Below, in pieces: positions 1-6,660 of a stretch of 16,518 nucleotides of DNA; the stretch's first letter is position 1; every line of letters starts with the position of its first letter. The notes below the pieces were generated by a model. It was given only the letters and a program-made list of their open reading frames with translations, did not search any database and was not told where the DNA came from. The translations under genes were made by a program, and so were the position numbers. This DNA comes from JABZIP01 sp052173355 (GTDB lineage: Bacteria; Bacillota; Clostridia; Peptostreptococcales; Anaerovoracaceae), in assembly GCA_052173355.1 (NCBI GenBank), contig JBQMYS010000036.1:1-16518 (forward strand), read 5' to 3'.

Positions 1-50
1 CGCCTATGATACTTGGCGGGCAGCCGCTTGGGAAAGCAGGTCATTGCCGG
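1..50 (+). rRNA. rrf: 5S ribosomal RNA, 3' end only
   Basis: The first 50 bases align by eye with the last third of bacterial 5S rRNA. The GCC-ATG-TA block of loop E/helix IV is followed by a GGCGG/CCGCT helix, then the GGGAAAGCAGG and TTGCCGG end that corresponds to the E. coli GAGAGTAGG and TGCCAGG end. The rest of the gene lies before the window. The exact 3' end is uncertain by a few bases. It shows that the window begins inside an rRNA operon read on the + strand. Confidence 0.85.
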
Positions 51-60
51 TTTTAGAAGT

Positions 61-86
61 CGGAGAGTGTAAATCTGCACTCTCCG
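61..86 (+). other. 9-bp hairpin between 5S rRNA and tRNA-Glu
   Basis: CGGAGAGTG (61-69) pairs perfectly with CACTCTCCG (78-86) around an 8-base loop. It is not followed by a T-run, so it is not a standard intrinsic terminator. Its place between mature 5S and tRNA-Glu suggests an RNA-processing signal, for example an RNase III-type site, or a leaky pause. The structure is seen directly; the role is inferred. Confidence 0.5.
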
Positions 87-106
87 CAAAATTAAATTTA
101 ATATGT

Positions 107-181
107 GGCTCCATGGTCAAGCGGTCAAGACACCGCCCTTTCACGGCGGTAACCCGAGTTCGATTCTCGGTGGAGTCACCA
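107..181 (+). tRNA. tRNA-Glu (anticodon UUC)
   Basis: A full cloverleaf can be drawn. The acceptor arm is GGCTCCA with TGGAGTC (one G-T pair), the anticodon stem is CCGCC/GGCGG around loop CTTTCAC, and the anticodon TTC lies at 140-142. The T-arm contains GTTCGATTC, and the discriminator A (178) is followed by an encoded CCA (179-181). It lies just after 5S and is probably co-transcribed with the rRNA operon. Confidence 0.97.
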
Positions 182-185
182 ATAT

Positions 186-268
186 GCGCAATTGGCGGAA
201 TTGGCAGACGCACCAGATTTAGGTTCTGGCGGGCGACCGTGGGGGTTCAAGTCCCTCATTGCGCACCA
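186..268 (+). tRNA. tRNA-Leu (anticodon UAG)
   Basis: A class II tRNA with a long variable arm. The acceptor is GCGCAAT/ATTGCGC and the anticodon stem is CCAGA/TCTGG around loop TTTAGGT, with anticodon TAG at 220-222, which reads CUN Leu codons. The T-arm contains GGTTCAAGTCC and CCA is encoded (266-268). Only four bases separate it from tRNA-Glu, so the two are processed from one transcript. Confidence 0.97.
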
Positions 269-273
269 ACTAA

Positions 274-311
274 AAGTTCTTGAAATTTAAATGTTTTCAA
301 GGACTTTTTTT
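274..311 (+). terminator. Intrinsic terminator of the rRNA-tRNA operon
   Basis: AAGTTCTTGAAA pairs with TTTTCAAGGACTT across a short AT-rich loop, with one G-T pair, and is followed at once by a run of seven T. It lies six bases after the tRNA-Leu CCA and closes the stable-RNA operon. Confidence 0.85.
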
Positions 312-615
312 GTTAGTGTTGCAAACTGATTTAGAAAGTATTAAAATTAAACAAATTGGAAATAGCTTATTGGAATAAAAATAACAAAAATCGAAAAAGC
401 AGAGCAATAATAGAAATTAAAGTGGAATGAAAAGGAGTTAGATTAAAGCCGGGAATGTATTTTCAATTTAGGGTTGAAAAAATTAAGATTTTGATATATA
501 ATATTACAATATATATGATTTAGAAATTGAAATATCCTTGATTGTGGATTTATTATGAAAAATCTTTTGTTAAGGGTATAGTGAGATTGTACATATTTTT
601 AAGGAGGGGGAAAAG
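312..615 (+). other. AT-rich intergenic leader of the transglutaminase-pilus-like-murA operon
   Basis: About 300 bases with no gene, very AT-rich, between the stable-RNA terminator and the first gene of the next operon. It holds one convincing promoter (474-502) and a strong ribosome site (601-610). With transcription starting near 509, the leader would be about 107 nt. I saw no riboswitch core, T-box or long stable hairpin in it. The function of 312-470 is unknown. Confidence 0.6.
474..502 (+). promoter_or_regulatory. Sigma-A-type promoter for the 616-6621 operon
   Basis: The -35 box TTGAAA (474-479) and a perfect -10 box TATAAT (497-502) are separated by the ideal 17 bp. It is the best promoter match upstream of the eight-gene run. 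No start site has been measured. Confidence 0.6.
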
Positions 616-1524
616 ATGACAGACAGTAATAATATGGGTAAAAGTATGAAATTTAGGTTTATAGCGGTAGTGATTGTGTTTTTTGTGAATATGTTTCTTT
701 TGCCTATCCCCGCAGATGCAGCAGTAAATGTGTTATCACCTGTTGCGAGTGGAGCAGTAGTTGACAGCGCCGGTGGAGTGACCTTGGATGCTTCAAATGC
801 TTCACAAGGGTATATTATGATTAAAAGAGACGGTGCAGGTAAAAGGATTAAAGTGCAGATAATAAAAGGCACAACATATACATACGATATAAATTCTACC
901 GGCTCTTACGAGGTATTTCCGCTAACTGAAGGCAATGGAAATTATACGGTAAAGGTATTTGAGAATATAGCGGGAACAAAATACTCACAGCTTTTTACAA
1001 AAACTATATCGGTCAATCTTGTGAATCAGACATTGCCGTTCTTATATCCAAATCAGTACGTAAATTTCAATGCGAATACGTCCTCGGTTAAGGCGGCTGA
1101 GAATTTGACAAAAAATGAGCCGAATGAAATCAAAAAAGTGGAAATTATATACAACTATACAATATCAGCTATGTCATATGACGTAAATAAAGCAAATTCG
1201 GTGCAGGCGGGATATTTACCGAATATAGATGCGGTACTTGCATCAAAGAAAGGTATATGCTTTGATTATGCTGCGGTTATGGCATCAATGCTTAGGAGTC
1301 AGGGGATAGCTACAAAGCTTGTAGTTGGGTATACAGGTAAGGTTTATCATGCGTGGATTAGTGTTTATACACCTCAAACAGGTTGGGTAGACGGTATGAT
1401 TTATTTCGATGGAAAGCAATGGAAACTTATGGATCCTACATTTGCATCTTCCGGAAATAAAAATAAAGAAATATTGAAATACATAGGAAATGCTGCCAAT
1501 TATCAGGCAAAATATGCATATTAA
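616..1524 (+). CDS. Secreted transglutaminase-like (TGc) domain protein
   Basis: 302 aa. Residues 11-35 form a signal peptide with a likely cut after ADA (33-35), so the protein is exported. Residues about 37-135 look like a beta-rich, Ig-like spacer. The C-terminal transglutaminase-like core has the expected Cys-His-Asp triad: Cys215 in KKGICFDYA, His245 in VYHAWI and Asp273 in LMDPTF. In this superfamily the fold makes or breaks amide bonds, as a protein cross-linker, protease or peptidoglycan-stem peptidase; the sequence does not say which. The start is supported by AAGGAGGGGG at 601-610. It is the first gene of the operon, 18 bp before the platform gene, so a role on the cell surface or on the filament-like proteins downstream is a reasonable inference. 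The fold is a confident call; the substrate is unknown. Confidence 0.88.
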   Translation: MTDSNNMGKSMKFRFIAVVIVFFVNMFLLPIPADAAVNVLSPVASGAVVDSAGGVTLDASNASQGYIMIKRDGAGKRIKVQIIKGTTYTYDINSTGSYEVFPLTEGNGNYTVKVFENIAGTKYSQLFTKTISVNLVNQTLPFLYPNQYVNFNANTSSVKAAENLTKNEPNEIKKVEIIYNYTISAMSYDVNKANSVQAGYLPNIDAVLASKKGICFDYAAVMASMLRSQGIATKLVVGYTGKVYHAWISVYTPQTGWVDGMIYFDGKQWKLMDPTFASSGNKNKEILKYIGNAANYQAKYAY

Positions 1525-1542
1525 AGAAAATGGAGTGAGTAC

Positions 1543-2571
1543 ATGAAAGGAAAAGAGTTATCCGGATTTTGCATGCAGGTTGCGTTGTTGTTGGATTCGG
1601 GAGTGCCACTTGAAAGTGGACTTGCTGTAATGGCGGAAGATGCGGAAAGAGAAAAGGACAAAAAGTTGCTGTTGCAGATGTCGGAAGACATTGAACTTGG
1701 TGAAATTTTAGATTCCGTAATGGAAAAGACAGGAGAATTTCCGCCGTATTTGGTAAAGATGGCAGGAATTGGGCACAAGACGGGAAATCTTGAAAAAGTA
1801 ATGAAGTCGATGTCAAACTATTATGCAAAAGAGTATAGCATATCTAAAAATATCAGAAATGCAGTTTCTTACCCTCTTATGATGGTAGGAATGTTGATGA
1901 TAGTGCTCTTTGTACTTTTAACCAAGGTAATGCCGATATTTGAACAGGTTTACAATCAGCTGGGAACGGAAACGTCTACATTTACCAAGCAGGTAATACG
2001 TGCGGGTACAATATTTAGCGGTGCTACGATAGTATTGCTTGCGTTGATGGCTATTTCTGCGGTTGTTGTAAGTTTGCGCAAAACAAGTTCGGATGATACA
2101 TCGTGGGCGGATAAATTACTGGAAATTATCAAAGAGAAAAGCAGCCTTTCACGTGCAGTTGTTAAGCGTAGGATTTTGGCAGTAATGGCAATATCTGAAG
2201 CTAGCGGCTTAAAACCTGAAGAAGGTATTAAATTCGCTGAACGATTGGTTCCTGAGAAATATGCTAAGCTTTTGGAAGAATGTGCATTTAAACTCGAAAC
2301 AGGTGAGAATTCTTACGAAGCTTTGAAAGATACCGGTCTTTTTACAGGAATGGATTTGCAGATGATAAAAGTAGGAAATAGAGCCGGAAAAACAGAGATG
2401 ATATTTTCTGCATTGTCAGACAGATATGAAGAAAATATCGACGAAGCGATTGAGTTGTTTATAGGAAGATTCGAGCCGAGCATTGTAATTGCGCTTGCTC
2501 TTATAGTAGGTTTGATTTTGGTGTCTGTGATGCTTCCGCTTATAAGCATAATGACTTCGATAGGAATGTAA
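1543..2571 (+). CDS. Type II secretion/type IV pilus platform protein (GspF/PilC family)
   Basis: 342 aa polytopic membrane protein with two copies of the T2SSF domain. The first spans about residues 8-130 (LLLDSGVPLESGL, then MAGIGHKTGNLEKVM, then NAVSYPLMM and a membrane helix near 109-128). The second spans about 207-332 (AVMAISEASGLKPEEG, MIKVGNRAGKTEMI) and ends in a membrane helix near 312-336. A further helix lies at 153-177. In known systems this protein is the inner-membrane platform that links the cytoplasmic ATPase to pilin assembly. It is shorter than typical PilC (about 400 aa), mostly at the N-terminus. GGAGTGAG (1532-1539) precedes the ATG. It heads a tight run of pilin-like genes and an ATPase, which supports a working machine and not a stray paralogue. 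Confidence 0.92.
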   Translation: MKGKELSGFCMQVALLLDSGVPLESGLAVMAEDAEREKDKKLLLQMSEDIELGEILDSVMEKTGEFPPYLVKMAGIGHKTGNLEKVMKSMSNYYAKEYSISKNIRNAVSYPLMMVGMLMIVLFVLLTKVMPIFEQVYNQLGTETSTFTKQVIRAGTIFSGATIVLLALMAISAVVVSLRKTSSDDTSWADKLLEIIKEKSSLSRAVVKRRILAVMAISEASGLKPEEGIKFAERLVPEKYAKLLEECAFKLETGENSYEALKDTGLFTGMDLQMIKVGNRAGKTEMIFSALSDRYEENIDEAIELFIGRFEPSIVIALALIVGLILVSVMLPLISIMTSIGM

Positions 2572-2581
2572 GGGGAACCGT

Positions 2582-2869
2582 ATGAAAGGATATATTAGAG
2601 CCTTTGCACTGTTTATCACTTTGGTTTTCGTATTTTCATATTTACTTACAGCCATAAATGAAAAAACAGGTACGGAACGGGAAAAAACGTTGAAAGAAGC
2701 TGTTAGAAAGGCATCAGTTCAGTGTTATGCCATAGAGGGCAGATACCCGTCATCTGTCGATTATTTGGAAGAAAACTACGGTTTACAAATCGACAAAGAA
2801 AATTATGCGGTATTTTACGAAGGGTTTGCATCCAATGTTATGCCAAGTATAACTGTGGTGAAATTGTAG
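2582..2869 (+). CDS. Small single-pass membrane protein, pseudopilin-like
   Basis: 95 aa. A short basic N-terminus (MKGYIR) is followed by one hydrophobic helix (about 6-23) and a small extracytoplasmic domain. AVRKASVQCYAIEGRYPSS and a following YLEENYGL recall the helix-then-YP segment of type II pseudopilins, where a Tyr-rich helix is followed by GxYP. A G-Y pair (residues 3-4) could mimic a prepilin cut, but the fifth mature residue would be Phe, not the usual Glu. AGGGGA at 2571-2576 overlaps the upstream stop and serves as ribosome site, so it is translated close to the platform gene. The exact family was not recognised. The call as a minor pilin-like subunit rests on size, topology, the YP motif and context. 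Confidence 0.8.
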   Translation: MKGYIRAFALFITLVFVFSYLLTAINEKTGTEREKTLKEAVRKASVQCYAIEGRYPSSVDYLEENYGLQIDKENYAVFYEGFASNVMPSITVVKL

Positions 2870-2876
2870 GTGCTAT

Positions 2877-3380
2877 ATGTTAAACAATACAAATAAAACT
2901 CAAGGTCAGGCAATGCAAATTTTGTTCAGCCTGATACTGCTCTTATCGCTTATGATTAGCGGGCTTTTGACTATAGCATTCGGTGCGGATGTTTACGAAA
3001 AAATAAACGAAAGAGCTGTGGAAAATTTCAATAATGCCACTGCACTTGCTTATATATGCGGAAAAGTTAGGCAGGAAGATGTCAGTTCTGCTGTTTCAGT
3101 TGAAGAACAGGGCGGTATTTCTGTGCTTAAAATTGCTGAAAAATATGACGAATCCGGATATTATACGAAGATTTATGTTAAGGACGGAAAGTTGAAGGAA
3201 TTGTTCGCATCCGAGGACAGTTCGGTTGCGCTTGAGGACGGACTTGATGTAATGAATTTAAATGGAATTGAATTTGAAATGGAAAAACCGAATTTGCTCA
3301 GGGTTAGCTTGGTTGGCGCGGATGATAAAAAAACTGAAAGGATAGATGAAGTATATCTTCATCTCAGAAGTGAATTGTAA
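2877..3380 (+). CDS. DUF4860-like single-pass membrane protein
   Basis: 167 aa. Residues 1-13 are polar (it starts MLNNTNKTQGQAMQ) and are followed by a strongly hydrophobic helix at about 14-35, then a mostly beta-rich outer domain (about 60-167) with GGISVLKIAEKYDESGYYTK and a C-terminal VYLHLRSEL. This layout resembles the DUF4860 family, which I recall from clostridial type II/IV secretion-like loci. No function is established. No Glu sits at position 5 of the hydrophobic segment, so ordinary prepilin-peptidase processing looks unlikely. The ribosome site AGGTG (2868-2872) overlaps the previous stop. Its own stop overlaps the next start (TAATG), which indicates translational coupling. A minor pilin-like subunit is the best inference. 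Confidence 0.82.
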   Translation: MLNNTNKTQGQAMQILFSLILLLSLMISGLLTIAFGADVYEKINERAVENFNNATALAYICGKVRQEDVSSAVSVEEQGGISVLKIAEKYDESGYYTKIYVKDGKLKELFASEDSSVALEDGLDVMNLNGIEFEMEKPNLLRVSLVGADDKKTERIDEVYLHLRSEL

Positions 3381-3766
3381 TGAGAGGCGCATCTAAATCT
3401 AAACTTTTCCTTATGGAATTTATATTTGTAGTATTGATGTTTGCAGTTTGTGCAACTATATGTGTAACGGTGTTTGCTAAATCGGATCAATTTAGCAGAC
3501 TTGCGAGTGCCACGAATGAGGGGACTTTGATAGCCGCTACAGCCATAGAGCAGGTCAAATCTATAGAATCAAAAGATGAGAACCGAATAAAAACAGAAGT
3601 AGAAAAAATTGAAAAAGAAATAAATGAAAAATATGTAAATAAATACAATATAAAAATCGAGTATAAAATTTCTGACGGAATTTTGATTGGAAGCTGTAAA
3701 GTCAAAAATTCAGTGCTTGGCGATGTGTGTGAATTGCCACTTGCAAAATACGCAGGGAAGGTGTAA
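3380..3766 (+). CDS. Type IV pilin-like small protein with conserved Glu5
   Basis: 128 aa. After MRGASKSK comes LFLMEFIFVVLMF. Counted from Leu9, the Glu falls at position 5, exactly where type IV pilins carry the assembly Glu. The residue before the would-be cut is Lys8 and not the usual Gly, so cleavage by a prepilin peptidase is doubtful. One hydrophobic helix (9-32) leads into an amphipathic, charged helix (LASATNEGTLIAATAIEQVKS, then a Lys/Glu-rich stretch at about 65-95) and a small C-terminal strand region with two Cys. The start codon overlaps the upstream stop as TAATG. Of the four small proteins in this cluster it looks most like a true pilin. Function is inferred from that motif and from the neighbours. 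Confidence 0.85.
   Translation: MRGASKSKLFLMEFIFVVLMFAVCATICVTVFAKSDQFSRLASATNEGTLIAATAIEQVKSIESKDENRIKTEVEKIEKEINEKYVNKYNIKIEYKISDGILIGSCKVKNSVLGDVCELPLAKYAGKV
3755..3761 (+). promoter_or_regulatory. Ribosome site that fixes the start at 3768
   Basis: GGGAAGG ends six bases before ATG 3768. The same reading frame is open back to 3687, but that longer start has no comparable site and would lie inside the previous gene. The 3768 start is preferred. Confidence 0.7.
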
Positions 3767-3767
3767 A

Positions 3768-4259
3768 ATGCAGGAACTAAAAGAAAAAAAAGAATCAAAT
3801 ATGACAGGTATACAAATAGGTATAAGTTCACTTTTGCTGATTTTTACAGTGGTCTGCATAGTGATATTTTGCGTTTTATCGTTTAGTAGTGCTAGGGCTG
3901 ACTACGCGCTTGCGATGAAATCGTACAAAGCAACAAAAGCCTATTATGATGCGGATGTTCAAGGTGAAAAATTAAAAAAACAGTTGAACGAAAAGCTTAT
4001 TGAGATGGCACCTAAAGGTGATAGCGCGCTTTGGAATGAACTTGAAAACACATTTCCGGGCTCTTGCGATAGGCAAGGCAGGAGTGTTACATTTAAAGTA
4101 GATACTGCCTATGAGCAGATGCTTCAAATGAGATTTGAAATTTTAGATGTGGCGCAAATTTCCGCGGACAAACAAAATTTCAGTGTAAAGGAATGGCAAA
4201 TTTTAAATAAGGAGGAATACGAAATATCTACGGATATGCCGGTTTGGACGGGAGAGTGA
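3768..4259 (+). CDS. Single-pass membrane protein of the pilus-like cluster
   Basis: 163 aa from the preferred start. A charged cytoplasmic tail (MQELKEKKESN) precedes one long hydrophobic helix (about 15-41), then an Ala/Tyr-rich helical stretch (ARADYALAMKSYKATKAYYD) and a globular C-terminal part. I do not recognise a named family. The topology matches a minor pilin or an assembly protein such as the PilN/PilO type, although it is shorter. There is no G-F-xxx-E prepilin motif: the Gly14-Ile15 pair has Ile at the fifth position. It sits one base after the upstream stop codon and one base before the ATPase start, so it is clearly part of the same translational unit. Confidence 0.85.
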   Translation: MQELKEKKESNMTGIQIGISSLLLIFTVVCIVIFCVLSFSSARADYALAMKSYKATKAYYDADVQGEKLKKQLNEKLIEMAPKGDSALWNELENTFPGSCDRQGRSVTFKVDTAYEQMLQMRFEILDVAQISADKQNFSVKEWQILNKEEYEISTDMPVWTGE

Positions 4260-4260
4260 T

Positions 4261-5343
4261 ATGCAAGAAAATAAAAGCAGGTTGATTGATATATTAGGCA
4301 GGGCGGTTAATGCGGAGGCTTCTGATATATTCATGATACCGGGAGTTGGTTGCTCCATGAAGATAAAAGGTAGAATTTCTGCCAGTGAAGAAGATAAGGG
4401 AATCAGCGTAGCGGAAATGCGAGATATGATTACGGAAATCTATAGTATGGCAGGCGGCAGAAGTATGGAACGTGTCGACAAAACGGGCGATGATGATTTT
4501 TCATTTGCTGTTGCGGATTTGTCGCGTTTTCGTGTAAGCGTTTTTAAACAGAGAGGATCTCTTGCGTGTGTTATACGTATTGTAAGTTTCAATTTACCTG
4601 ATTATACTAAACTTAATATTCCTGCTGAAGTTATGAACGTGTCTAAGCTAAAAAAGGGATTGGTTTTGGTGACAGGTGCTGCCGGTAGCGGTAAGAGCAC
4701 TACGCTTGCCTGTGTAATTGATCAAATCAATCAAACAAGGAATGCGCATATCATTACACTGGAAGATCCTATTGAATTTTTGCACAGACATAACAAAAGT
4801 ATAGTTACGCAAAGAGAAATCGTTACAGATACGGAGGATTACGTTTCAGCGCTCAGAGCGGCGCTTAGACAGGCTCCTGATGTAATATTGCTTGGAGAAC
4901 TTCGAGATTTTGAAACTATCAGAACTGCGATGACAGCAGCGGAAACGGGACATTTAGTAATATCAACTTTGCATACCATAGGCGCTGCAAATACCATAGA
5001 CAGAGTGGTTGACGCTTTTCCTGAAAATCAGCAAAATCAAATCAGGGTTCAGCTTTCAATGGTTCTTAGGGCTGTAATATCACAACAACTTATGCCTTGT
5101 AACGACGGAAACACGAGGCCGGCTTTTGAAATAATGTATTTAAACAGTGCAATACAAAATATGATAAGAGAAAATAAAATTCATCAGATAGACAGTGTTA
5201 TAGCTTCCGGAAAAGATGAAGGCATGGTAATGATGGATAATAGTATAGTCGAAATGGTTAAATCCGGAGAAATTTCGCGTGAAACAGCAATTTTGCACGC
5301 GTCGAACAAAGAATTGATGCAAAAGAGGCTGGAAAAAATTTAA
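4261..5343 (+). CDS. PilT-type secretion/retraction ATPase
   Basis: 360 aa, the usual length of PilT, without the extra N-terminal domain or tetra-Cys zinc motif of PilB/GspE. The N-terminus holds the PAS-like ASDIFMIPG element. The nucleotide site is Walker A GAAGSGKST (139-147), the Asp box around EDPIEF, Walker B DVILLGELRD (207-216; Glu213) and the His box HLVISTLHT (231-239). AIQNMIRE (297-304) matches the AIRNLIRE signature of PilT, which is linked to retraction. In known systems such hexamers convert ATP hydrolysis into filament assembly or removal through the PilC-type platform. The start is supported by GGAGAG (4251-4256). It is the only ATPase in the cluster, so it either drives both strokes, acts with a PilB encoded elsewhere, or powers a different kind of machine. 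Confidence 0.95.
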   Translation: MQENKSRLIDILGRAVNAEASDIFMIPGVGCSMKIKGRISASEEDKGISVAEMRDMITEIYSMAGGRSMERVDKTGDDDFSFAVADLSRFRVSVFKQRGSLACVIRIVSFNLPDYTKLNIPAEVMNVSKLKKGLVLVTGAAGSGKSTTLACVIDQINQTRNAHIITLEDPIEFLHRHNKSIVTQREIVTDTEDYVSALRAALRQAPDVILLGELRDFETIRTAMTAAETGHLVISTLHTIGAANTIDRVVDAFPENQQNQIRVQLSMVLRAVISQQLMPCNDGNTRPAFEIMYLNSAIQNMIRENKIHQIDSVIASGKDEGMVMMDNSIVEMVKSGEISRETAILHASNKELMQKRLEKI

Positions 5344-5348
5344 TTCTT

Positions 5349-5353
5349 GGAGG
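5349..5353 (+). promoter_or_regulatory. Ribosome site that fixes the murA TTG start
   Basis: GGAGG lies five bases before TTG 5359. An in-frame TTG at 5347 runs into this site and cannot use it. Starting at 5359 gives the N-terminus MAKYFIQQSKPLDGEV, which matches the usual MurA start. Confidence 0.85.
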
Positions 5354-5358
5354 AAAAA

Positions 5359-6621
5359 TTGGCAAAATATTTTATTCAGCAAAGTAAACCTCTTGACGGA
5401 GAGGTCACGGTTAGCGGTGCAAAGAATGCGGTATTGCCGATAATGGCCGCCACGATACTTACAGGAGAGATTTGCGAGCTTTCCGAAGTGCCGGATCTCC
5501 GAGATGTTGGGGTTATGAAGGATTTACTTTGCGAACTTGGTGCTACGCTGCGTCATGATTGTGACAAAAGTGAGTTGCAATCGCAGATGGCTGAATTAAA
5601 ATCTTGTGAAGCGCCATATCTTCTTTCAAAAAAGATGAGAGCGTCAATACTTGCAATGGGACCGGTGCTTGCCAGACTCGGAAAAGCGAGACTGGCGCTT
5701 CCGGGCGGATGTGCTATAGGGGCAAGACCTATAGATTTACATCTGAAAGGCTTTCAAGCATTGGGCGCAAAGGTAACGGAAAAGGATGGATTTGTTGAAG
5801 CTGCTAGTGATGGGCTGGTAGGAGCGAATATATACTTGGATTTTCCCAGTGTAGGAGCAACCGAAAATATTATGATGGCGGCAACTTTGGCAAAGGGTGT
5901 GACTATAATTGAAAATGTAGCGGAAGAACCTGAAATTGTAGACCTTGCCAATTTTTTAAATAAGATGGGTGCCAAAATTAAGGGTGCAGGAACAGATACA
6001 ATCAAGATAGAAGGCGTTGAAAGTTTACATGGTGCAAAGCATACTGTTATACCGGATAGGATAGAGGCTGTTACGTTTATGATTGCGGCGGCTATTACGC
6101 GGGGTAGAATTCATCTAAAAAATATTTTACCGGATCATGTAAAACCGATAATTGCCAAACTTCGTGAATGCGGTGTCGAAGTTTCTTATACGGATGATGA
6201 GATGGTGGTGGATGCTACAAATAAAAATTTGGTAGCAACAGATATAAAAACATTGCCGTATCCGGGATTTCCTACAGATGCGCAACCACAGTTTATGGCG
6301 CTTTTGGCGACTGTAAAAGGTAGCAGCATAGTGAATGAAACCGTATTTGAAAACAGATATATGCACGTCGGTGAATTAAACAGAATGGGCGCTAATATAA
6401 AAATTGAGAATGGAACGGCGCATATCGGCGGGAACAAAATATTGCAAGGAGCTCAGGTAATAGCAACAGATCTTCGAGCAGGTGCGGGGTTAGTTTTGGC
6501 AGCTCTTACAGCAGAAGGAACAACGGAAATTTCTGAAATATATCATATAGAACGCGGGTACGAGAAATTCGTTGATAAATTTAGAAATTTAGGTGTTTTT
6601 ATAATGCGTGCGGAAGAATAA
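5359..6621 (+). CDS. murA: UDP-N-acetylglucosamine 1-carboxyvinyltransferase
   Basis: 420 aa, the standard MurA length, starting at TTG. The enzyme transfers enolpyruvate from phosphoenolpyruvate to UDP-GlcNAc, the first committed step of peptidoglycan synthesis, in the cytoplasm. Signature residues are in place: Lys22-Asn23 in SGAKNAVLP, catalytic Cys118 in PGGCAIGARPIDLH (equivalent to E. coli Cys115, the fosfomycin target) and Asp307 in FPTDAQPQ. It starts 15 bases after the ATPase stop with no terminator between, so it is probably co-transcribed with the pilus-like genes. Clostridia often carry two MurA paralogues; which one this is cannot be told from the window. A terminator follows at 6661. 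Linkage of a cell-wall enzyme to a filament-like machine may be meaningful or may simply be gene order. Confidence 0.97.
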   Translation: MAKYFIQQSKPLDGEVTVSGAKNAVLPIMAATILTGEICELSEVPDLRDVGVMKDLLCELGATLRHDCDKSELQSQMAELKSCEAPYLLSKKMRASILAMGPVLARLGKARLALPGGCAIGARPIDLHLKGFQALGAKVTEKDGFVEAASDGLVGANIYLDFPSVGATENIMMAATLAKGVTIIENVAEEPEIVDLANFLNKMGAKIKGAGTDTIKIEGVESLHGAKHTVIPDRIEAVTFMIAAAITRGRIHLKNILPDHVKPIIAKLRECGVEVSYTDDEMVVDATNKNLVATDIKTLPYPGFPTDAQPQFMALLATVKGSSIVNETVFENRYMHVGELNRMGANIKIENGTAHIGGNKILQGAQVIATDLRAGAGLVLAALTAEGTTEISEIYHIERGYEKFVDKFRNLGVFIMRAEE

Positions 6622-6660
6622 GTCTTTACAAAAATAATGAAAAATGGTAATATAAAAATT

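Noticed and set aside
44..283. Plus-strand 79-codon open frame, and a minus-strand 69-codon frame at 4-213
   Set aside because: They run through 5S rRNA and two tRNA genes with perfect cloverleafs; the open frames are by-products of the RNA genes.
567..595. A second promoter TTGTTA ... TACATA before the transglutaminase gene
   Set aside because: The -10 matches only about half the consensus and would start transcription at the ribosome site.
1436..1828. Minus-strand open frame of 130 codons
   Set aside because: It lies opposite the transglutaminase and platform genes, has no ribosome site, and its composition is that of an antisense shadow.
3687..3767. Longer start for the 163-aa membrane protein
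   Set aside because: It would overlap the previous gene by 80 bases and has no ribosome site, while GGGAAGG stands six bases before ATG 3768.
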